From assembly GCA_014773175.1 (NCBI GenBank), contig VXCM01002073.1, positions 1 through 64,000 of the forward strand: a stretch of 64,000 nt of DNA. Reading direction: 5' to 3'. The position numbers and the translations under genes were made by a program. Shown in pieces: positions 31,875 through 43,140 of the stretch. Numbering within the stretch: position 1 is the first letter of the stretch; the number at the start of each line of letters is the position of its first letter. The notes under the pieces are model-generated. The model saw only the letters and a list, made by a program, of their open reading frames with translations. It searched no databases and was not told where the DNA came from. This stretch comes from Lucifuga dentata (Eukaryota > Chordata > Actinopteri > Ophidiiformes > Bythitidae).

Positions 31875-32277
31875 TAACCAGATGACAGTATCTACTGGAA
31901 AACGACTGGACTCAGCATGAAACAAAGATGTAAACATGGAGCTCCTCCCCAGCGAGAAGCGAGTGAATGCTCCGCTGTCAACTCACCAACCTGGAAATGT
32001 GGATAAAATGGATGAAAACGAACCTTTATAAAAGCTGACTAGAGGAATGATCACACTGTGACATGTTTTTCCATTGTGGCAGTGTTTTTTTTTTCTTTTC
32101 TTTTCTTAAATGTAGTTATGGTGCCTCTAATCAGTGGTGGGACATGCTGCAGGCCGGGTACGAGGCTCTCGTTTCAGTTTGACATTTCACCATGCGTCCC
32201 TTAACAGCTGTTGCGGGGAATGTTGACCTAACAGATTTTTACCGCAGTCGTCATTCCCAGGGTTTTTCATGGAAGTA
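31875..32277. other. non-coding stretch
   Basis: No gene and no clear repeat apart from a short TTTC patch at 32090-32107. Confidence 0.45.
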
Positions 32278-32684
32278 TAAGCTGGTCTCGTATATAAGCC
32301 AACCCTGATGTTGTTCCATTTATTTGTTTAGCAAATTACCTGTTTTTCTGGGGAGTGTCATTGTATTCCTGTGATTTTCTGAAAATAATCCACATACCGG
32401 TAAACGTGATATTTATTTCTTATTTTTATTTATTATTTGGCCCATTCTTTTGTCTTTGACCAGTCACAACAGAGCTGACTGGCTGCCACAAAATGTGCTG
32501 GATAAGAAGTTTTGTCAGGAAATATAAACTATTTTCCATGGGTAGTAGTAATGGGTAGTATTTCCACCCCTGGAAATTTCCCTTCTCTGGGATCAAATTT
32601 GAATTTCTTGTGTATAAGCCTACCCCTATTTGCGTTGTGAAATTTGGAAATAAAATGTTGGCTTATACTCGAGTATATACATGG
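32278..32684. mobile_element. inverted-repeat element with TATAAGCC ends
   Basis: The left end has CTCGTATATAAGCCAACCC. The right end has TGTATAAGCCTACCCC, then GTTGGCTTATACTCGAG and TATATAC. The ends are inverted relatives of each other, as in a non-autonomous DNA element common in fish. No coding frame. Confidence 0.6.
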
Positions 32685-34529
32685 TCAAAATAAATAAATA
32701 AAATATTTAAAAAAAGGAGTTAGACATTAAAGTAGCAAATTGATAGGTCTGTGCTCTCTGATTTGTAGTTTTTTTTTAATGAAAACTGTTTTCTTATTTC
32801 ATAGTGATCCAGTTTAAAGTGCAGACGAGTTGAGCACTGGCTAATGTTGTGTTCTTGTACTGGTGAAAATGAGAGACACAAGGGTTTCATGAATTGGACA
32901 GTTGCCTCAAAAAAAAAAAAAAAAAAAAAAAACCCAAAAAAACAAAAACAAAAAAAAACAAAACAAAACAAAACACTATTATTAGTGACAAAAAAAGAAA
33001 AAGATATTATTTAACATTTCCCCACATAGCCATTATATCTTAATTCTAAATATGAGAAAAGCATTAAACATTTTTTTTTTCGTCATCTGGCATCATAAAA
33101 GATCCAATTAAAGTAACTGGCTGTTTGTTTCACACCTTTTCTCTCATTTTCTCAGGAGAGGTGACTATGTCACACACACACTTTGCTCTAATTGTGCTGA
33201 GCTTCACATTTGTTTAATTGGATCCTCATAGAGGCCTTTGAATGCATCGCAGATGCTTCACTCTCCTTTGTCTCATATAACCATTTCTCACATTAGTTAT
33301 CAGAAAAATACCCTAAATCTTTAAGTAAAACTACCACAATATTCCATTACATGTAAAAGTTGTGTACCGTAGTATCAAAAGTACTTTTCTCTAAAATAGG
33401 ACGTATAATGCTGATAATACCCTGATATCTCCAATTTTCCAAAATTTGAGGTGAAGCAATCTCATGAGCCTTTGAGGGGCTCCCGAACCTCAGGTTTGGA
33501 CCTCTGTTTTAGCATCTTAAACGCTGCCACCCTTCAGTGTCCATATTTATAAAGTCTTGCTTTTTGGACATTTCCAAAGATAACAAATTAACTGGCTGAA
33601 CTGTGGGAAAATATTTTTAAAGATATCAAGAATAAGAGGAAATTTTAAGAGAAATTAAGGATAAAATACAGAGTTAAAGAGGTTCGAATTTCTTCTTGTT
33701 GGAGATGTCCTCTGCACACACCTATATCTATACACATATAGATACACGCATATATATATATATATATAGATGCATTTTGTTGAATTAAGTCAGATGTATT
33801 TTGTATGTTTTTGAAGTTTTGGGATCTTCAATAGAATTTCAAAATAAGGTTCAGTCAATAAAGGCTGACCAAACTATATGAGATTGTAATGCTGAAATCA
33901 ACAGAGAGCTCGATGGACTTTCAGACAGGAAATTTTTAAATGTTAAATAAATATGAAAAATAGACATAAAATATTGGTGAAAATCCTTCAATTTTCTCCA
34001 ATTTGGGTATTTTCCTGCTTTTAGCCTAAAAATTACTCACTAGTCAGTTGACTGTTTCTCTTTCTCAATCTCCTGACATTTGGCCAATTAGAAAGCGACC
34101 TGTATCTAAATGTGCTATCTAGATAAGAAAACAACAACAACAACAAAAAAAACATGTTAATTAAAGGTGTAAATGTGTGCTGAACACACTGCGACTGGAA
34201 TGCAATCTGAGATGTGGTCTGGCTTGATTGGATCTCTGCCACATTTAGCTGGTGTTAATGTAATCTGTCCAGCCGGGACATGATGAGATACAATCCACCC
34301 ACAAAATTAAAAACATCAGCCTGCTTTGTCTTCCTGTCTCTGCCAACTCTTGTCAATAAAGTTATTTTGAATCGGAGGGTACAATTTACCTTAAATGGGT
34401 ACCTGCACCTAGAACCAGGGCAGTGACAGCTCAAAAATGTTATTGGTTATTTTTAGAAAATGGATAAAGATTGTCCATGGTCCATGGGTGGTATGATGTG
34501 TTTCTGGGTTGGACAGAAAGACAATGGGG
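32685..34529. other. AT-rich non-coding stretch
   Basis: No gene. A poly-A tract followed by AAAAC units lies at 32909-32973. (TA)n lies at 33750-33768. 33090-33300 is more complex and includes TCCAATTAAAG / TTTAATTGGA in inverted arrangement. Confidence 0.45.
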
Positions 34530-34881
34530 CAGATTCATAAAAAAAAAAATGGTGCTATGGGTGCAGCTTTGACCTAAATGTGCACTGTGATAATTGAAGC
34601 TCATTCATAAAACTTCTCCTATGATAATCAGTGCACCACTGTCTCATGAAGATTGCTGTGAGGTGTGACAGTTAAAAGCCAATGAAGCATGACTTGCATG
34701 TTAGTTTGTTTTATGAATAGCTAACACAACATGTAAATAAGGAAATATCACAGTAAAGTCTCTTTCAAGGTAAACACTAAAATATGTCACTAACAGGCAT
34801 TTATGAATGAGGGAACGTGGTTGCACCATGATATTTGCGCATAGCAATGAGGTTAATCATGCACAACCATTTATAAATCTG
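34530..34881 (+). mobile_element. family K element, short complete-looking copy
   Basis: Starts CAGATTCATAAA and ends TTTATAAATCTG, inverted repeats with one mismatch. Inside are GAAGCTCATTCATAAAAC, ATAATCAGTGCACCACTG, GTGAGGTGTGACAGTTAAAA and TGAGGGAACGTGG. The middle of the element (including the GT array) is deleted relative to 13030-13838. This copy best defines the K termini. Confidence 0.75.
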
Positions 34882-35156
34882 GGCCAAGGAATGTAATTCC
34901 TTCCCTCACCTGGGCCAAATTTATTCCAGACCTTTCCTGGCCCTGATATCTCCCTCCTCCACTCCTTACATCTGTGAGGATGGTTTGGGGAAACATTGCT
35001 GAGCTGATGTTAGAGCAGCATTTTACAGGGCAAACATGAGGGAAAGTTTGTCCTGAGGTGAAACTGTCACACCTGTGAAACGTGGCATTGATGGGTATGG
35101 GCGTGTCCGTCTTTTGGTAATAAACGCAGCTAACTGTTCCTGCTGCCATTAGAACT
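34882..35156. other. non-coding stretch
   Basis: A 92-codon minus-strand frame covers 34871-35149 but shows no domain and begins next to repeats on both sides. I see no gene. Confidence 0.4.
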
Positions 35157-35215
35157 GAAGAAGTCTTTTGGATGAACGGCGAAACATCTACAAGCTACTT
35201 TTTTTTCCCAGTCTG
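35157..35215. repeat. dispersed repeat fragment (GGATGAACGGCGAAAC)
   Basis: GAAGAAGTCTTTTGGATGAA then CGGCGAAACATCTAC, related to the hairpin arm at 6127-6182. Confidence 0.6.
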
Positions 35216-35745
35216 ATGACTCAACTTCCACTTTCTACACAAATCCAGACAAGAACACCACCAACACACATCATTACCCACATATTTATCCAGATACAGA
35301 GATCACATTATAATAAAAGGTGTAAATGGGGTCATCAGTGTCTGAAATGCATTGTGACATCAAGCTAAAACATTTAGGTTTAGATCCTGCAAGGTTTTAC
35401 TCTGACAACAATAATATTTTGTCATTTTGTCTCATGCTGAAAGCAAAACCTGAAAGTAACAGCTGTCAGATAGATGTACTGTAGTAAAAAAGTGCAATAT
35501 TTCCTCCCGACATGCTATGCAGGAAAGGCAGAAAGTCACCAATATAGAAATATTAAGGTTACCAGTACCTTAAAATTGTTCTTATTGAAACTACAGTATA
35601 GTACTTGAGTGAATGTACTTTTTATTTCTGCGCTCTGATCTTTTCTTATTGGTTGATAAGGATACTCATTTTGGAAAATAGGTTTCCGGACACATGAAGC
35701 ATTTGATTGTTTCTTGACATTCAGTGACTATACAAGAAAAAACAA
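35216..35745. other. non-coding stretch
   Basis: No gene or recognised repeat. Confidence 0.45.
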
Positions 35746-35842
35746 TGTATATATAGATATATACAGATATATCTATATATATATATATATATATATATAT
35801 ANGATATATATATATATATATGTATACACACACACACACAAA
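35746..35842. repeat. (TA)n / (CA)n compound array with N
   Basis: TA run with GATA variants, an N at 35802, and a short CA run at the end. Length is uncertain. Confidence 0.95.
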
Positions 35843-36412
35843 ATATAATAAAAAACACTTCTTTTGATTTATTTCACTGACAGCTGTCACAACCTGCCAC
35901 TCTTCCTGCTTCATACATGATGTTTAATTCAGTGTCGGAGCCGCTGATGTGTTGATTTCTGCAGAGAGGAAAATTCTCCTTTCTTCATTATTTTAAAAGA
36001 CAAAAGTGTTTGTTTGCAGCATTCATGTAGCGACAGAAATGCCAGTCAGCCTGGATAGAAACATCAGGATTGTTGTGTTGAATGACAACCGTTTCTGTGC
36101 TGAAATGTCACTGAAGAGCAACAAGACAATTTCAGGAAAAACTCATCTCTATATTGTATGTCATCAAGTATCACTGCAGCAAATATGACACATTTTATGA
36201 CATGTTTTGACAGAGACTCTTTATATTTTGACAGACATCCTGAAGGTACAAAGGGATGTAAGGAGCAGGATTATTATGAGTTTGGCTTTTAATTGCCACC
36301 TTAAACCTCCACAGTCAAAAAAAAAAAAAAAAAAAAGCAATTTTTTTTTGGCTTGTGAAAATCAAATTTCTGCTAAACCTGCCAATTTTCTACTCGTTTC
36401 CAGAAAAATCTT
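35843..36412. other. non-coding stretch
   Basis: No gene. An A-run lies at 36318-36336. The open frames show no domain. Confidence 0.45.
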
Positions 36413-36903
36413 GATTCTAGAAAATAACTTGGAAATGTGAGGGATGCACATCTTGAAATAAATCTTTTGAAAACAAAGCACAACTAAACAAAAATTGAAA
36501 ATCAACTTGATTTGTACACTTTTTGATTCTCGAGTTTCAACTTGCCTCAACAGAAAATTCTACAAAATAAATGAATGTATTAAAAAAATAGGGGTAAGTG
36601 AAATTCTAGAAAAAATAAAACAAAAAAATTCTTGGTAATTATAGAATATTCTTGATTTTCTATTGAATCTAGAAAATTCTAGAAAATGAAAGGCTCAGAA
36701 AATCAAGGAAAAAAAGAAAAACATTTCAAAGATTAGAAAAGTATTGATTCTATGAAATTCTTCATTTGATTCTAGAAAGAACTTATTCAATTGATTTTGT
36801 CCTTGTCTGGAGTGAAACACACTTATGCTGTAAACCCAGGCGAGGCCTCCAAACAACAAAAACACAAAATGTCTAGAAAGAAAACAAAGAAAAAATTCTA
36901 GAA
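36413..36903. repeat. degenerate TTCTAGAA-rich tract
   Basis: The octamer TTCTAGAA occurs at 36415, 36604, 36677, 36770 and 36896, with near-matches (ATCTAGAA, GTCTAGAA) and repeated GAAAATTCTTGATT-like strings between. It is an old simple-sequence expansion without a fixed period. TTC-n-n-GAA is also the half-site pair bound by heat-shock factors, but function is not shown. Confidence 0.7.
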
Positions 36904-37080
36904 AGAAATTCTTGATTGATTCCACAAATTTTGAAAAAAAAAAAAAAATTAACAAGCATGACTGCAGAAAATTCTTCCACATGTGGTTGCCATATGATTC
37001 ATATTGATTTATTCATTCACACTCACTTTGTCTTGTCAGAAATGTCCAGACATTTTGTCAGAACTTGTCATCATGTCTAG
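36904..37080. other. AT-rich non-coding stretch
   Basis: Nothing recognised. Bases 37073-37080 (ATGTCTAG) are the left target duplication of the following hAT element. Confidence 0.5.
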
Positions 37081-37533
37081 TAGGGCTGCCATGACAGACT
37101 TTCACTACATGATTATTGTGGCCAAAAGAATTCACGATAACGATATTATTACGATACCTATAGAAAATTTGAAAAAAACAAAAATGCTATCAGTCAAATT
37201 CATCCTTAACTTTATTTATTGTGTGTTTTGGTTCTTTTTGGCAAATGAATTACACTCAAAATACGAGTGTAGGGAGGTGGAGAAAGTCTGTGACCATAAC
37301 TGTAAAAAGAAAGGAAAAGCTACAAAAAGAGCAATTACACTTCATGGAAGATTCATGGGTCAGTTCATCTGGTTGCCTTTACATGGACTGTAAAGGAACC
37401 AAATGAACTGATAAACAAAAGGTCCACAAATCTAACAACCAGGAGAGAGAGACAATCCTGTCAAGTCCAGTGCCATGATAACTTAGCTTTAACAGCACAA
37501 CTAAGACCTTCTTGGAATATTTCCTGTTTCAGA

Positions 37534-37668
37534 GCTAGCAAGCTAACTGCTACTTCCTCTCTCTACCATGGTGAAATCTGCAGGATGATGGAGGTGAAGG
37601 NGCTAGCAAGCTAACTGCTACTTCCTCTCTCTACCATGGTGAAATCTGCAGGATGATGGAGGTGAAGG
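37534..37668. other. direct duplication around N 37601 (likely assembly overlap)
   Basis: 67 bases beginning GCTAGCAAGC are repeated identically after the N. Confidence 0.94.
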
Positions 37669-37855
37669 TGGTGAAGAGGTTGGTGGTTCCTGTTGATCGG
37701 CATTTCCTGCAGACTGGGGCGTCTACCAACACCCTGTCTTTGTTACCAAAAAACTCCCACGCTGGCAAGTTAACTTTTTTCAGGTTAGGGTAGAGCATCT
37801 CACTCTCGTCTGTCAGCTCCTCTGACATCATTTTGCATGGCAGTAGTAGCCACAC
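37631..37855 (-). pseudogene. BED-type zinc finger remnant of a hAT transposase
   Basis: The 74-codon minus-strand frame reads LPAWEFFGNKD, APVCRKC and TTNLFTTF. The W-FFG block, the C-x2-C pair and the following TTNLF are the order of BED fingers in hAT transposases and ZBED proteins. The histidines expected after TTNLF are not visible, so the finger is broken. No catalytic domain remains in the element. Confidence 0.75.
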
Positions 37856-37910
37856 ACTGTGGTAGTAGCTAGCTAACTAGCTAGTTACTGCATCACGGCA
37901 TCATGTCACG

Positions 37911-37923
37911 TATGTATGTATGT

Positions 37924-37956
<33 letters not shown>
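37911..37956. repeat. (GT)n microsatellite
   Basis: GTAT/GTGT run inside the hAT element. Confidence 0.95.
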
Positions 37957-38103
37957 ATGACAAAGCGAGAAAGGAAAGAAACAGAAATGATTGCAATTGC
38001 AGAGGTGTTGGATTATTTACATATTATCATCATATGTGTATTATTAACATATCAATATTTCATTTTTTTAATATCACGGTCATCGTACATTGCAGCATCC
38101 CTA

Positions 38104-38698
38104 ATGTCCATTAAAGGATTTTTTGTAATGGAGCAGCTTTTTAGGTGTCAAATGAGAGACAATGAATGAACGAAAAGTAAAACTGCCAAATGCCTTCAGT
38201 ACTGCAAAGGGTTAAATAAATGTCTGTGAACTCCAAACACACATTGTTTCTAAATTTGAGGAATAAAAAAATTAATGGGAAGAAAATCAGTTGAAGAACA
38301 AAAGAAAAAATAAAGTCTCCACATGCTCCTCCAGAGAGAATTACATCTTAATCCTGAAATGCCAACGAGGTGGAAAACAAAAGGTAAAGTCATGTGTGCC
38401 CACATACAAAACCACTTGTAATCTCAAACGTTGCTTTAGACTGGTCTGATCGCTGATGACATCCAAGTCCTGAGAGTGTGATGTCCATGATGAAGAGACG
38501 CAGAAAGTGAGCAGTGGGGTTTCTACTCCATGAGGTGACCTCATGGAGTAGAAACCTGTTGTCCACATCCAGCAACACCTCATGAACCTGCTTCCACATC
38601 CTGCTGGACTTGGCCAGCCTGCTGTCTGCCAGGCCTCTGCAGACCTGCAGAGCCTGCTTCATTTCCCACAGCCGTCACAGGAAGATCACAGGACTACA
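38104..38698. other. non-coding stretch with exon-like minus-strand frame
   Basis: On the minus strand, 38662-38560 reads MKQALQVCRGLADSRLAKSS then RMWKQVHEVLLDVDNRF, with even codon use and no repeat origin that I recognise. It could be an isolated exon or a relic of one. A stop lies upstream and no clear donor follows. The 39-base palindrome at 38518-38556 lies at its downstream edge. I do not assign a function. Confidence 0.25.
38518..38556. repeat. perfect 39-base palindrome
   Basis: 19-base arms (38518-38536 and 38538-38556) around a single G. The arm starts GGTTTCTACTCC. Fold-back of this size with no spacer suggests a replication snap-back event. Confidence 0.95.
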
Positions 38699-39942
38699 CA
38701 CTGCAAAAAATCCTCAACTTAAAAACAAGCCCAACACTTCAGCGACATTTTCTGGTATCCTGTTGCAAGTGGGGTAAAGTCACTTAAGATTTCATGAAAC
38801 AATCTAGCCACAACAAAAATAGTAAAAATAATAATAATAATTTCAGTCTTTTTAACGTCAAATAAGCATTGAAGCTTTGTAAATTAAAGTTACAGTTGCT
38901 TAGAAGTACATTATTTGTCCTTTCATTTAGCTAATTTTAAGAATAAATTAATATGGAATTTTTGCCAGGCACAATTTTGTCATTTCTGCCAAGTCTGTTT
39001 ATAACAAACAATGCCATGAAAAGTAGTATGGTATAGTATGTAACAGAAAATGAGGAGTGAATGCAGATGCAGGTGCAACACGTTAAGCAGACATGTTGTG
39101 AAACCATGACGACCAAAATAGAAGAACTAGCTAGGGAAACTGATATGTTCACATGAGAACTACAAGGTGTTATTTGGGGTAAATATAGAAGAATACAAAG
39201 ATTTATTTGAGGATAACAGCACGACAGAAATTAGAATCACTTTTATACATCATTAGTTTTCCTGTTATTTTGCCAAATCTCTTAATCTTTCAAAATCAAA
39301 TGTTGAAGTGCTACACCTACTTTAAAATTAATTTGCCTGCTAACATGTCACGTATGTCCAAATATAAAAGGTGCAGTTGTTTTTACTTTCTCAACAAAAG
39401 AAGTCTTCTTCTTCTGGGACTATATTCCCTGGCGGAATCATACATTTTCTTCTGTGGAGTCCATGTTGAAATGCTAAAATTATGTTACTTCAACAAAAAA
39501 TAAATATAAATAAATAAATAAATAAAAAAAAATTAACAAATGTTTTGTTCACTGTGATGGATCACTTAAATCAAGAATATTTCAAGTCTCTACAAGTTGA
39601 TTTATTTTACTTGAATGGATTGAAACCAATGGCAGTCTGGAAGGTAGAAAAAACAATCTTAATATTTTCCACTTTTCTATTTTAGAAAATGCTTGTCAGT
39701 AGCATAACGTGTGCAGGTTGTATATATTGGGCTCAAACATGCAAAATAACCGGTATGGTCCTTTAAGAAAATTAAATAGGGATGCTCAGTTGTTTCAAAA
39801 AGACGGTTTGAGAGTCCAGTAATTAGGGCAAATGGTGTTTGATAAGATTATTTCCTTTTTTTTTTTTTGTTAGGAAAAAAATCAGCTTAAAACATTTTAA
39901 AACAAGATCTTGCGATATTTTTTAATTCTGTTTTGCAGTGTA
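38699..39942. mobile_element. family M element (ACACTGCAAAAA termini), interrupted
   Basis: Starts CACACTGCAAAAAAT and ends GTTTTGCAGTGTA. Internal AAACAAG and ACAAGATCTTGCGATATTTT strings fit the M type. A TTAA element (39250-39766) lies inside and accounts for much of the length. Confidence 0.6.
39250..39766 (-). mobile_element. TTAA-type inverted-repeat element, copy G (left end lost)
   Basis: It enters the family at TTTTCCTGTTATTTTGCC and ends CGGTATGGTCCTTTAA. It shares the GTCCATGTTGAAATGC and CAATGGCAGTCTGGAAGG blocks with copies C and H. The left inverted repeat is missing. An (AAAT)n tract at 39495-39528 has expanded inside. Confidence 0.85.
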
Positions 39943-40463
39943 GAAGAATCGAGGAGTTGCTGTTTCCATCATGTGAGCGTATTAACAGTTGGACGAGAGA
40001 CGCAGAGACGGTCGGAAATTACTCGAATTTCTTATTACATAAAAGCTCAGGACTGCAGCCACAATTAAACCACATGAACCTTAGGATTGGTTTAAGAACA
40101 GACAGCAATTCCACTCACTCTCACTCACTCACTCACTCAGAGACAAAGTAAAAATCAGAGCATGTTTGCAGAAAAAACATCCACATTTTTTCCCTTTTAA
40201 ACACACAGGTATGGTATTTCAGTTTCCCTTTTCTCATTTCAGTGTCACGATTCACATGAACTCTATATTAGTGCATGAGTGGACAGAATGTGAATTTCCT
40301 CGTACCTCATCTGACGGCTACCAGCGAACTAGAAACAGCAGCACGGCTATTTCACATGCAATTCATCATCATATCAAATTCGCCGCATGCACTTTTCTTT
40401 TACGGAGATGAATGTTTTGCTGTTGTGGATTTTTTTTGTGTGTGTGTTTTTGAACACGTCTGA
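39943..40463. other. non-coding stretch
   Basis: No gene. (CACT)n lies at 40111-40138. The short frames show no domain. Confidence 0.45.
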
Positions 40464-40617
40464 AGGCGAGCGCCTGGTGGTGGCTGGGCCTGCAAGACAA
40501 TGTGGTGTCAGCTCCCTGTGGACCCCCCGTAAGGAGAGAATGAAGGGTCTGGTGTGCTGCCGAACGCTGCCACCATGACCCAGACCTGGATAAGCAGATG
40601 AAAATGGATGGATGGCT
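40464..40617 (+). mobile_element. non-LTR retrotransposon 3' end fragment
   Basis: GCGAGCGCCTGGTGGTGGC, CTGTGGACCCCCCGTAAG, then CCTGGATAAGCAGATGAAAA and TGGATGGATGG. The end matches the 3' tail seen on the minus strand at 7072, so it is a short 5'-truncated copy of the same LINE type. Confidence 0.75.
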
Positions 40618-40830
40618 GGTAGCTAACCATTTGCTATATCATACACCCACATCAGACCAAGACCAACATGTGGACCCAAACCAAGACCAACAAGTGGAAG
40701 TGAGAAACATCATTAGCTCTGGATGTAATTAACACTGTTAGCTACATCATAAGCCCATGTAAAACCAAGACCAACACATGGAAGCGAGAAATGTCATTAG
40801 CTTTGGCTGTGGCTAACAGTTAGCTACAGG
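40618..40830. repeat. imperfect two-copy tandem repeat
   Basis: GGTAGCTAACC, ACCAAGACCAACATGTGGA and GAAACATCATTAGCTCTGG recur as GTTAGCTAC, ACCAAGACCAACACATGGA and GAAATGTCATTAGCTTTGG about 110-120 bases on. ACCAAGACCAACA occurs three times. Confidence 0.75.
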
Positions 40831-41744
40831 CTCCCATATTTTGCTGCTTCTTATTATGTCTCATACAGCTATTCAAACATTGGTTGCACTCTGGAAAAGC
40901 AGAGCAGGCAGATGGGTCAACCTCAAATGTGACTGAACTTTGAGTGCAGCAGCAACATGGAGAGACCTCAAACCTTCCCTTCAGCACGGTGCTCGAGTAG
41001 CTGTACTTAGTCATTTCCCTCTCTGGAGAAGAAGAATTAACGTGTTATCTCTCAGCTGTCGCTGCTCATCAGACATGGATGTTATTTATAATTCCATCCA
41101 GCACAGCCGTGGTGAATTCATTCTGTATGTGCTTTTGAGTGTGTCCGTGTTCACATATACATACATACATGTGATTTCCTGTGTGTGCTTAAAGGTCTTC
41201 GCTTATCAGCAGCAGTAGCTGACTTTCTTCTGTTAGAGTGCAGACGAAGCTCAGGAGCCTCTGGATTCAAACCTCCTTCCTATTGAAGCATGTTTGCAGC
41301 ATGTCATTCCCACAACAACGCTGCTGGAGAGAAAAAAACATGACACACATGAGAAACACTGATAATGAGAAATGGATGGCAGTGAGGGGAAATCCTTATA
41401 CGTATTTTATTTTTTAATTATTATTAAAGGAGACATTAGTATGTTTTTTGTTATTTTCTTTCATTCTTATGGTGCATCATAGTAAGGATTATACACTGAA
41501 CATCAAAATGTCATTCAAGGTTGATGCATACAGTTATGCATCCAAAAGAACAAACCTGTACATCCTAAACTGCTTGATTGGTCCTTTAATTCTGTAACAT
41601 GTTTAACAACATGTTTTACACACCTGATTTTACACACCTATTTAGACACACTCATCAAGTACAAAACTAGCAAACAAGTTTTTGGCCAGGTTCAGGCCTG
41701 CAGCAGCTGGCCAATCAGAACAGAGTGGGCTTTTCAGGAGGAAG
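40831..41744. other. non-coding stretch
   Basis: No gene recognised. Frames at 40820-41218 lack domains. No clear repeat. Confidence 0.4.
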
Positions 41745-41925
41745 AGGCCTTAAAGTACCTAAAATGGTCTTTGTTTGCTCAGTGTGCACAGCGGTGCTGC
41801 AGCAAGGGAAAACAGAAGGGAATCATTGTGGTTTTTGCACATTAAGCATTACAAACAACTTCAAAATAGAGCCCTAAATCAAAATGAGAACATGGAAATC
41901 TGTATAAATTGACTCCTTTAACCCT
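41745..41925 (+). repeat. dispersed repeat L, copy 1
   Basis: GTTTGCTCAGTGTGCACAGC, GCATTACAAACAAC, ATAGAGCCCTAAATCAAAAT and GAAATCTGTATAAATT match the two tandem copies at 57747-58190. Confidence 0.65.
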
Positions 41926-43140
41926 CCAAAGTCATGTCATCTTTTTTATTCTTGCATTTTTTTTTTAGGTTTTTCCCTCTGCTTTTTAAATTTTCACAAA
42001 TTAAGTGCATTGTTTTTAAATTATATAGAATCAAAGTTTTCTGTCTTTTTTCATTGTTTGACCTTTTCTTTGAGGCTTTCTTCTATTTTGTGAATGGTCA
42101 GAACACTTTTAAAAAAAATCCACAAAATATATTTTTTTCTACACGATTTATTTCATCACAGACGTTTTGTAGAATCAAGTAAATCAGAATCTAGTCTATA
42201 ATATAAAAGATCCTATAATTAAAGATGTATAAGATCTACTGCTATTTAATAGATAACTATTGATTTTTACTAGTCAGCTACTGGAGTTGGCTAATAATTT
42301 TAATAGGTAAATAGTGATTTTTGAATACAAATTGTCAAATAGTTATAATTGAGCTATTTACAAGTAAAAATTAAAGTAGCCAGTCAGGGCAGAATTTTAA
42401 TTATGTATTGCTCAAGGGGCATTTTGCATGTGAAGTATACAGTATATATCTAATTACCCAAGTAGCCTTTTTAAATCTGGTCATGTTGTAATCATATTTC
42501 ATGAGCAGCGATGACTGGCCACAGTCAGCTCACGGTTTTAGTGAACAAGTTGACTCATCTGTTAAACCGCCTGCATGTATGTATGCAAAAATACAAGTTC
42601 TCATCTGTTTCCACTGAAACTTATAATTCGTATGTAAAGAAGAGACTGACTGCATCAAAAAAAAAAAAAANGTTTTTAAAGGAAAAGCTGCAAAGATTAG
42701 AAAGGCCTTCAGGGGTTTTTTTTTTTTAAAAAAGGGATTTACACAGCCATTGTCTCATTCTTCATTCACAGTCGCTCTCCAGGACAATGAATGTCATTCT
42801 CCTCTTAAAGCCTGATCCGCAGTCATATAATCAACCATAATTTCACCTTTCAAAAGTCCTTGTGCTGCATTTGTTACTCTTTTCTTATCCGCAGCTCGTC
42901 AGACCATTCCACTCGATAAAAAGGCTCATATCATTTTTATATTTCAGTGGCTATTTTTACACACCAATACTGTGATGTGATTAAGGTAATATCTGATCAT
43001 TCTAACTATATGTTTCCCCATAAAAATTCAAAGAAAGCTTAAAAAAAAAAAAAAAANTTAAAAAAAAAAAAAAAATACATTTTCAGTTTGACATTATCAC
43101 ATTTAAAGAGCAGCTTGATTGATTTATGACTATTAAGGTA
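41926..43140. other. non-coding stretch with N-containing homopolymers
   Basis: No gene. AT-rich. A-runs with N lie at 42657-42671 and 43041-43075. 42745-42960 is more complex and repeat-free. Confidence 0.45.

Larger units (their letters stand above)
37081..38103 (-). mobile_element. hAT element with BED-finger remnant
   Basis: Left end TAGGGCTGCCATG, right end CATTGCAGCATCCCTA: imperfect inverted repeats. The flanks ATGTCTAG and ATGTCCAT agree at six of eight bases, consistent with an old 8-bp target duplication. It carries a minus-strand zinc-finger fragment (37631-37855), a GT array (37911-37956) and an assembly duplication at 37534-37668, so its true length is near 955 bp. Confidence 0.8.

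Noticed and set aside
34871..35149. 92-codon minus-strand frame as a secreted protein
   Set aside because: It starts in the K-adjacent repeat tail, lacks a signal peptide or domain, and its cysteine content alone is not evidence.
35666..35914. Frame with YIYIYI repeats
   Set aside because: Translation of the (TA)n array.
37004..37393. 129-codon plus-strand frame at the hAT border
   Set aside because: It begins outside the element and reads through the hAT end and a lysine-rich AT stretch. The recognisable coding relic is on the other strand.
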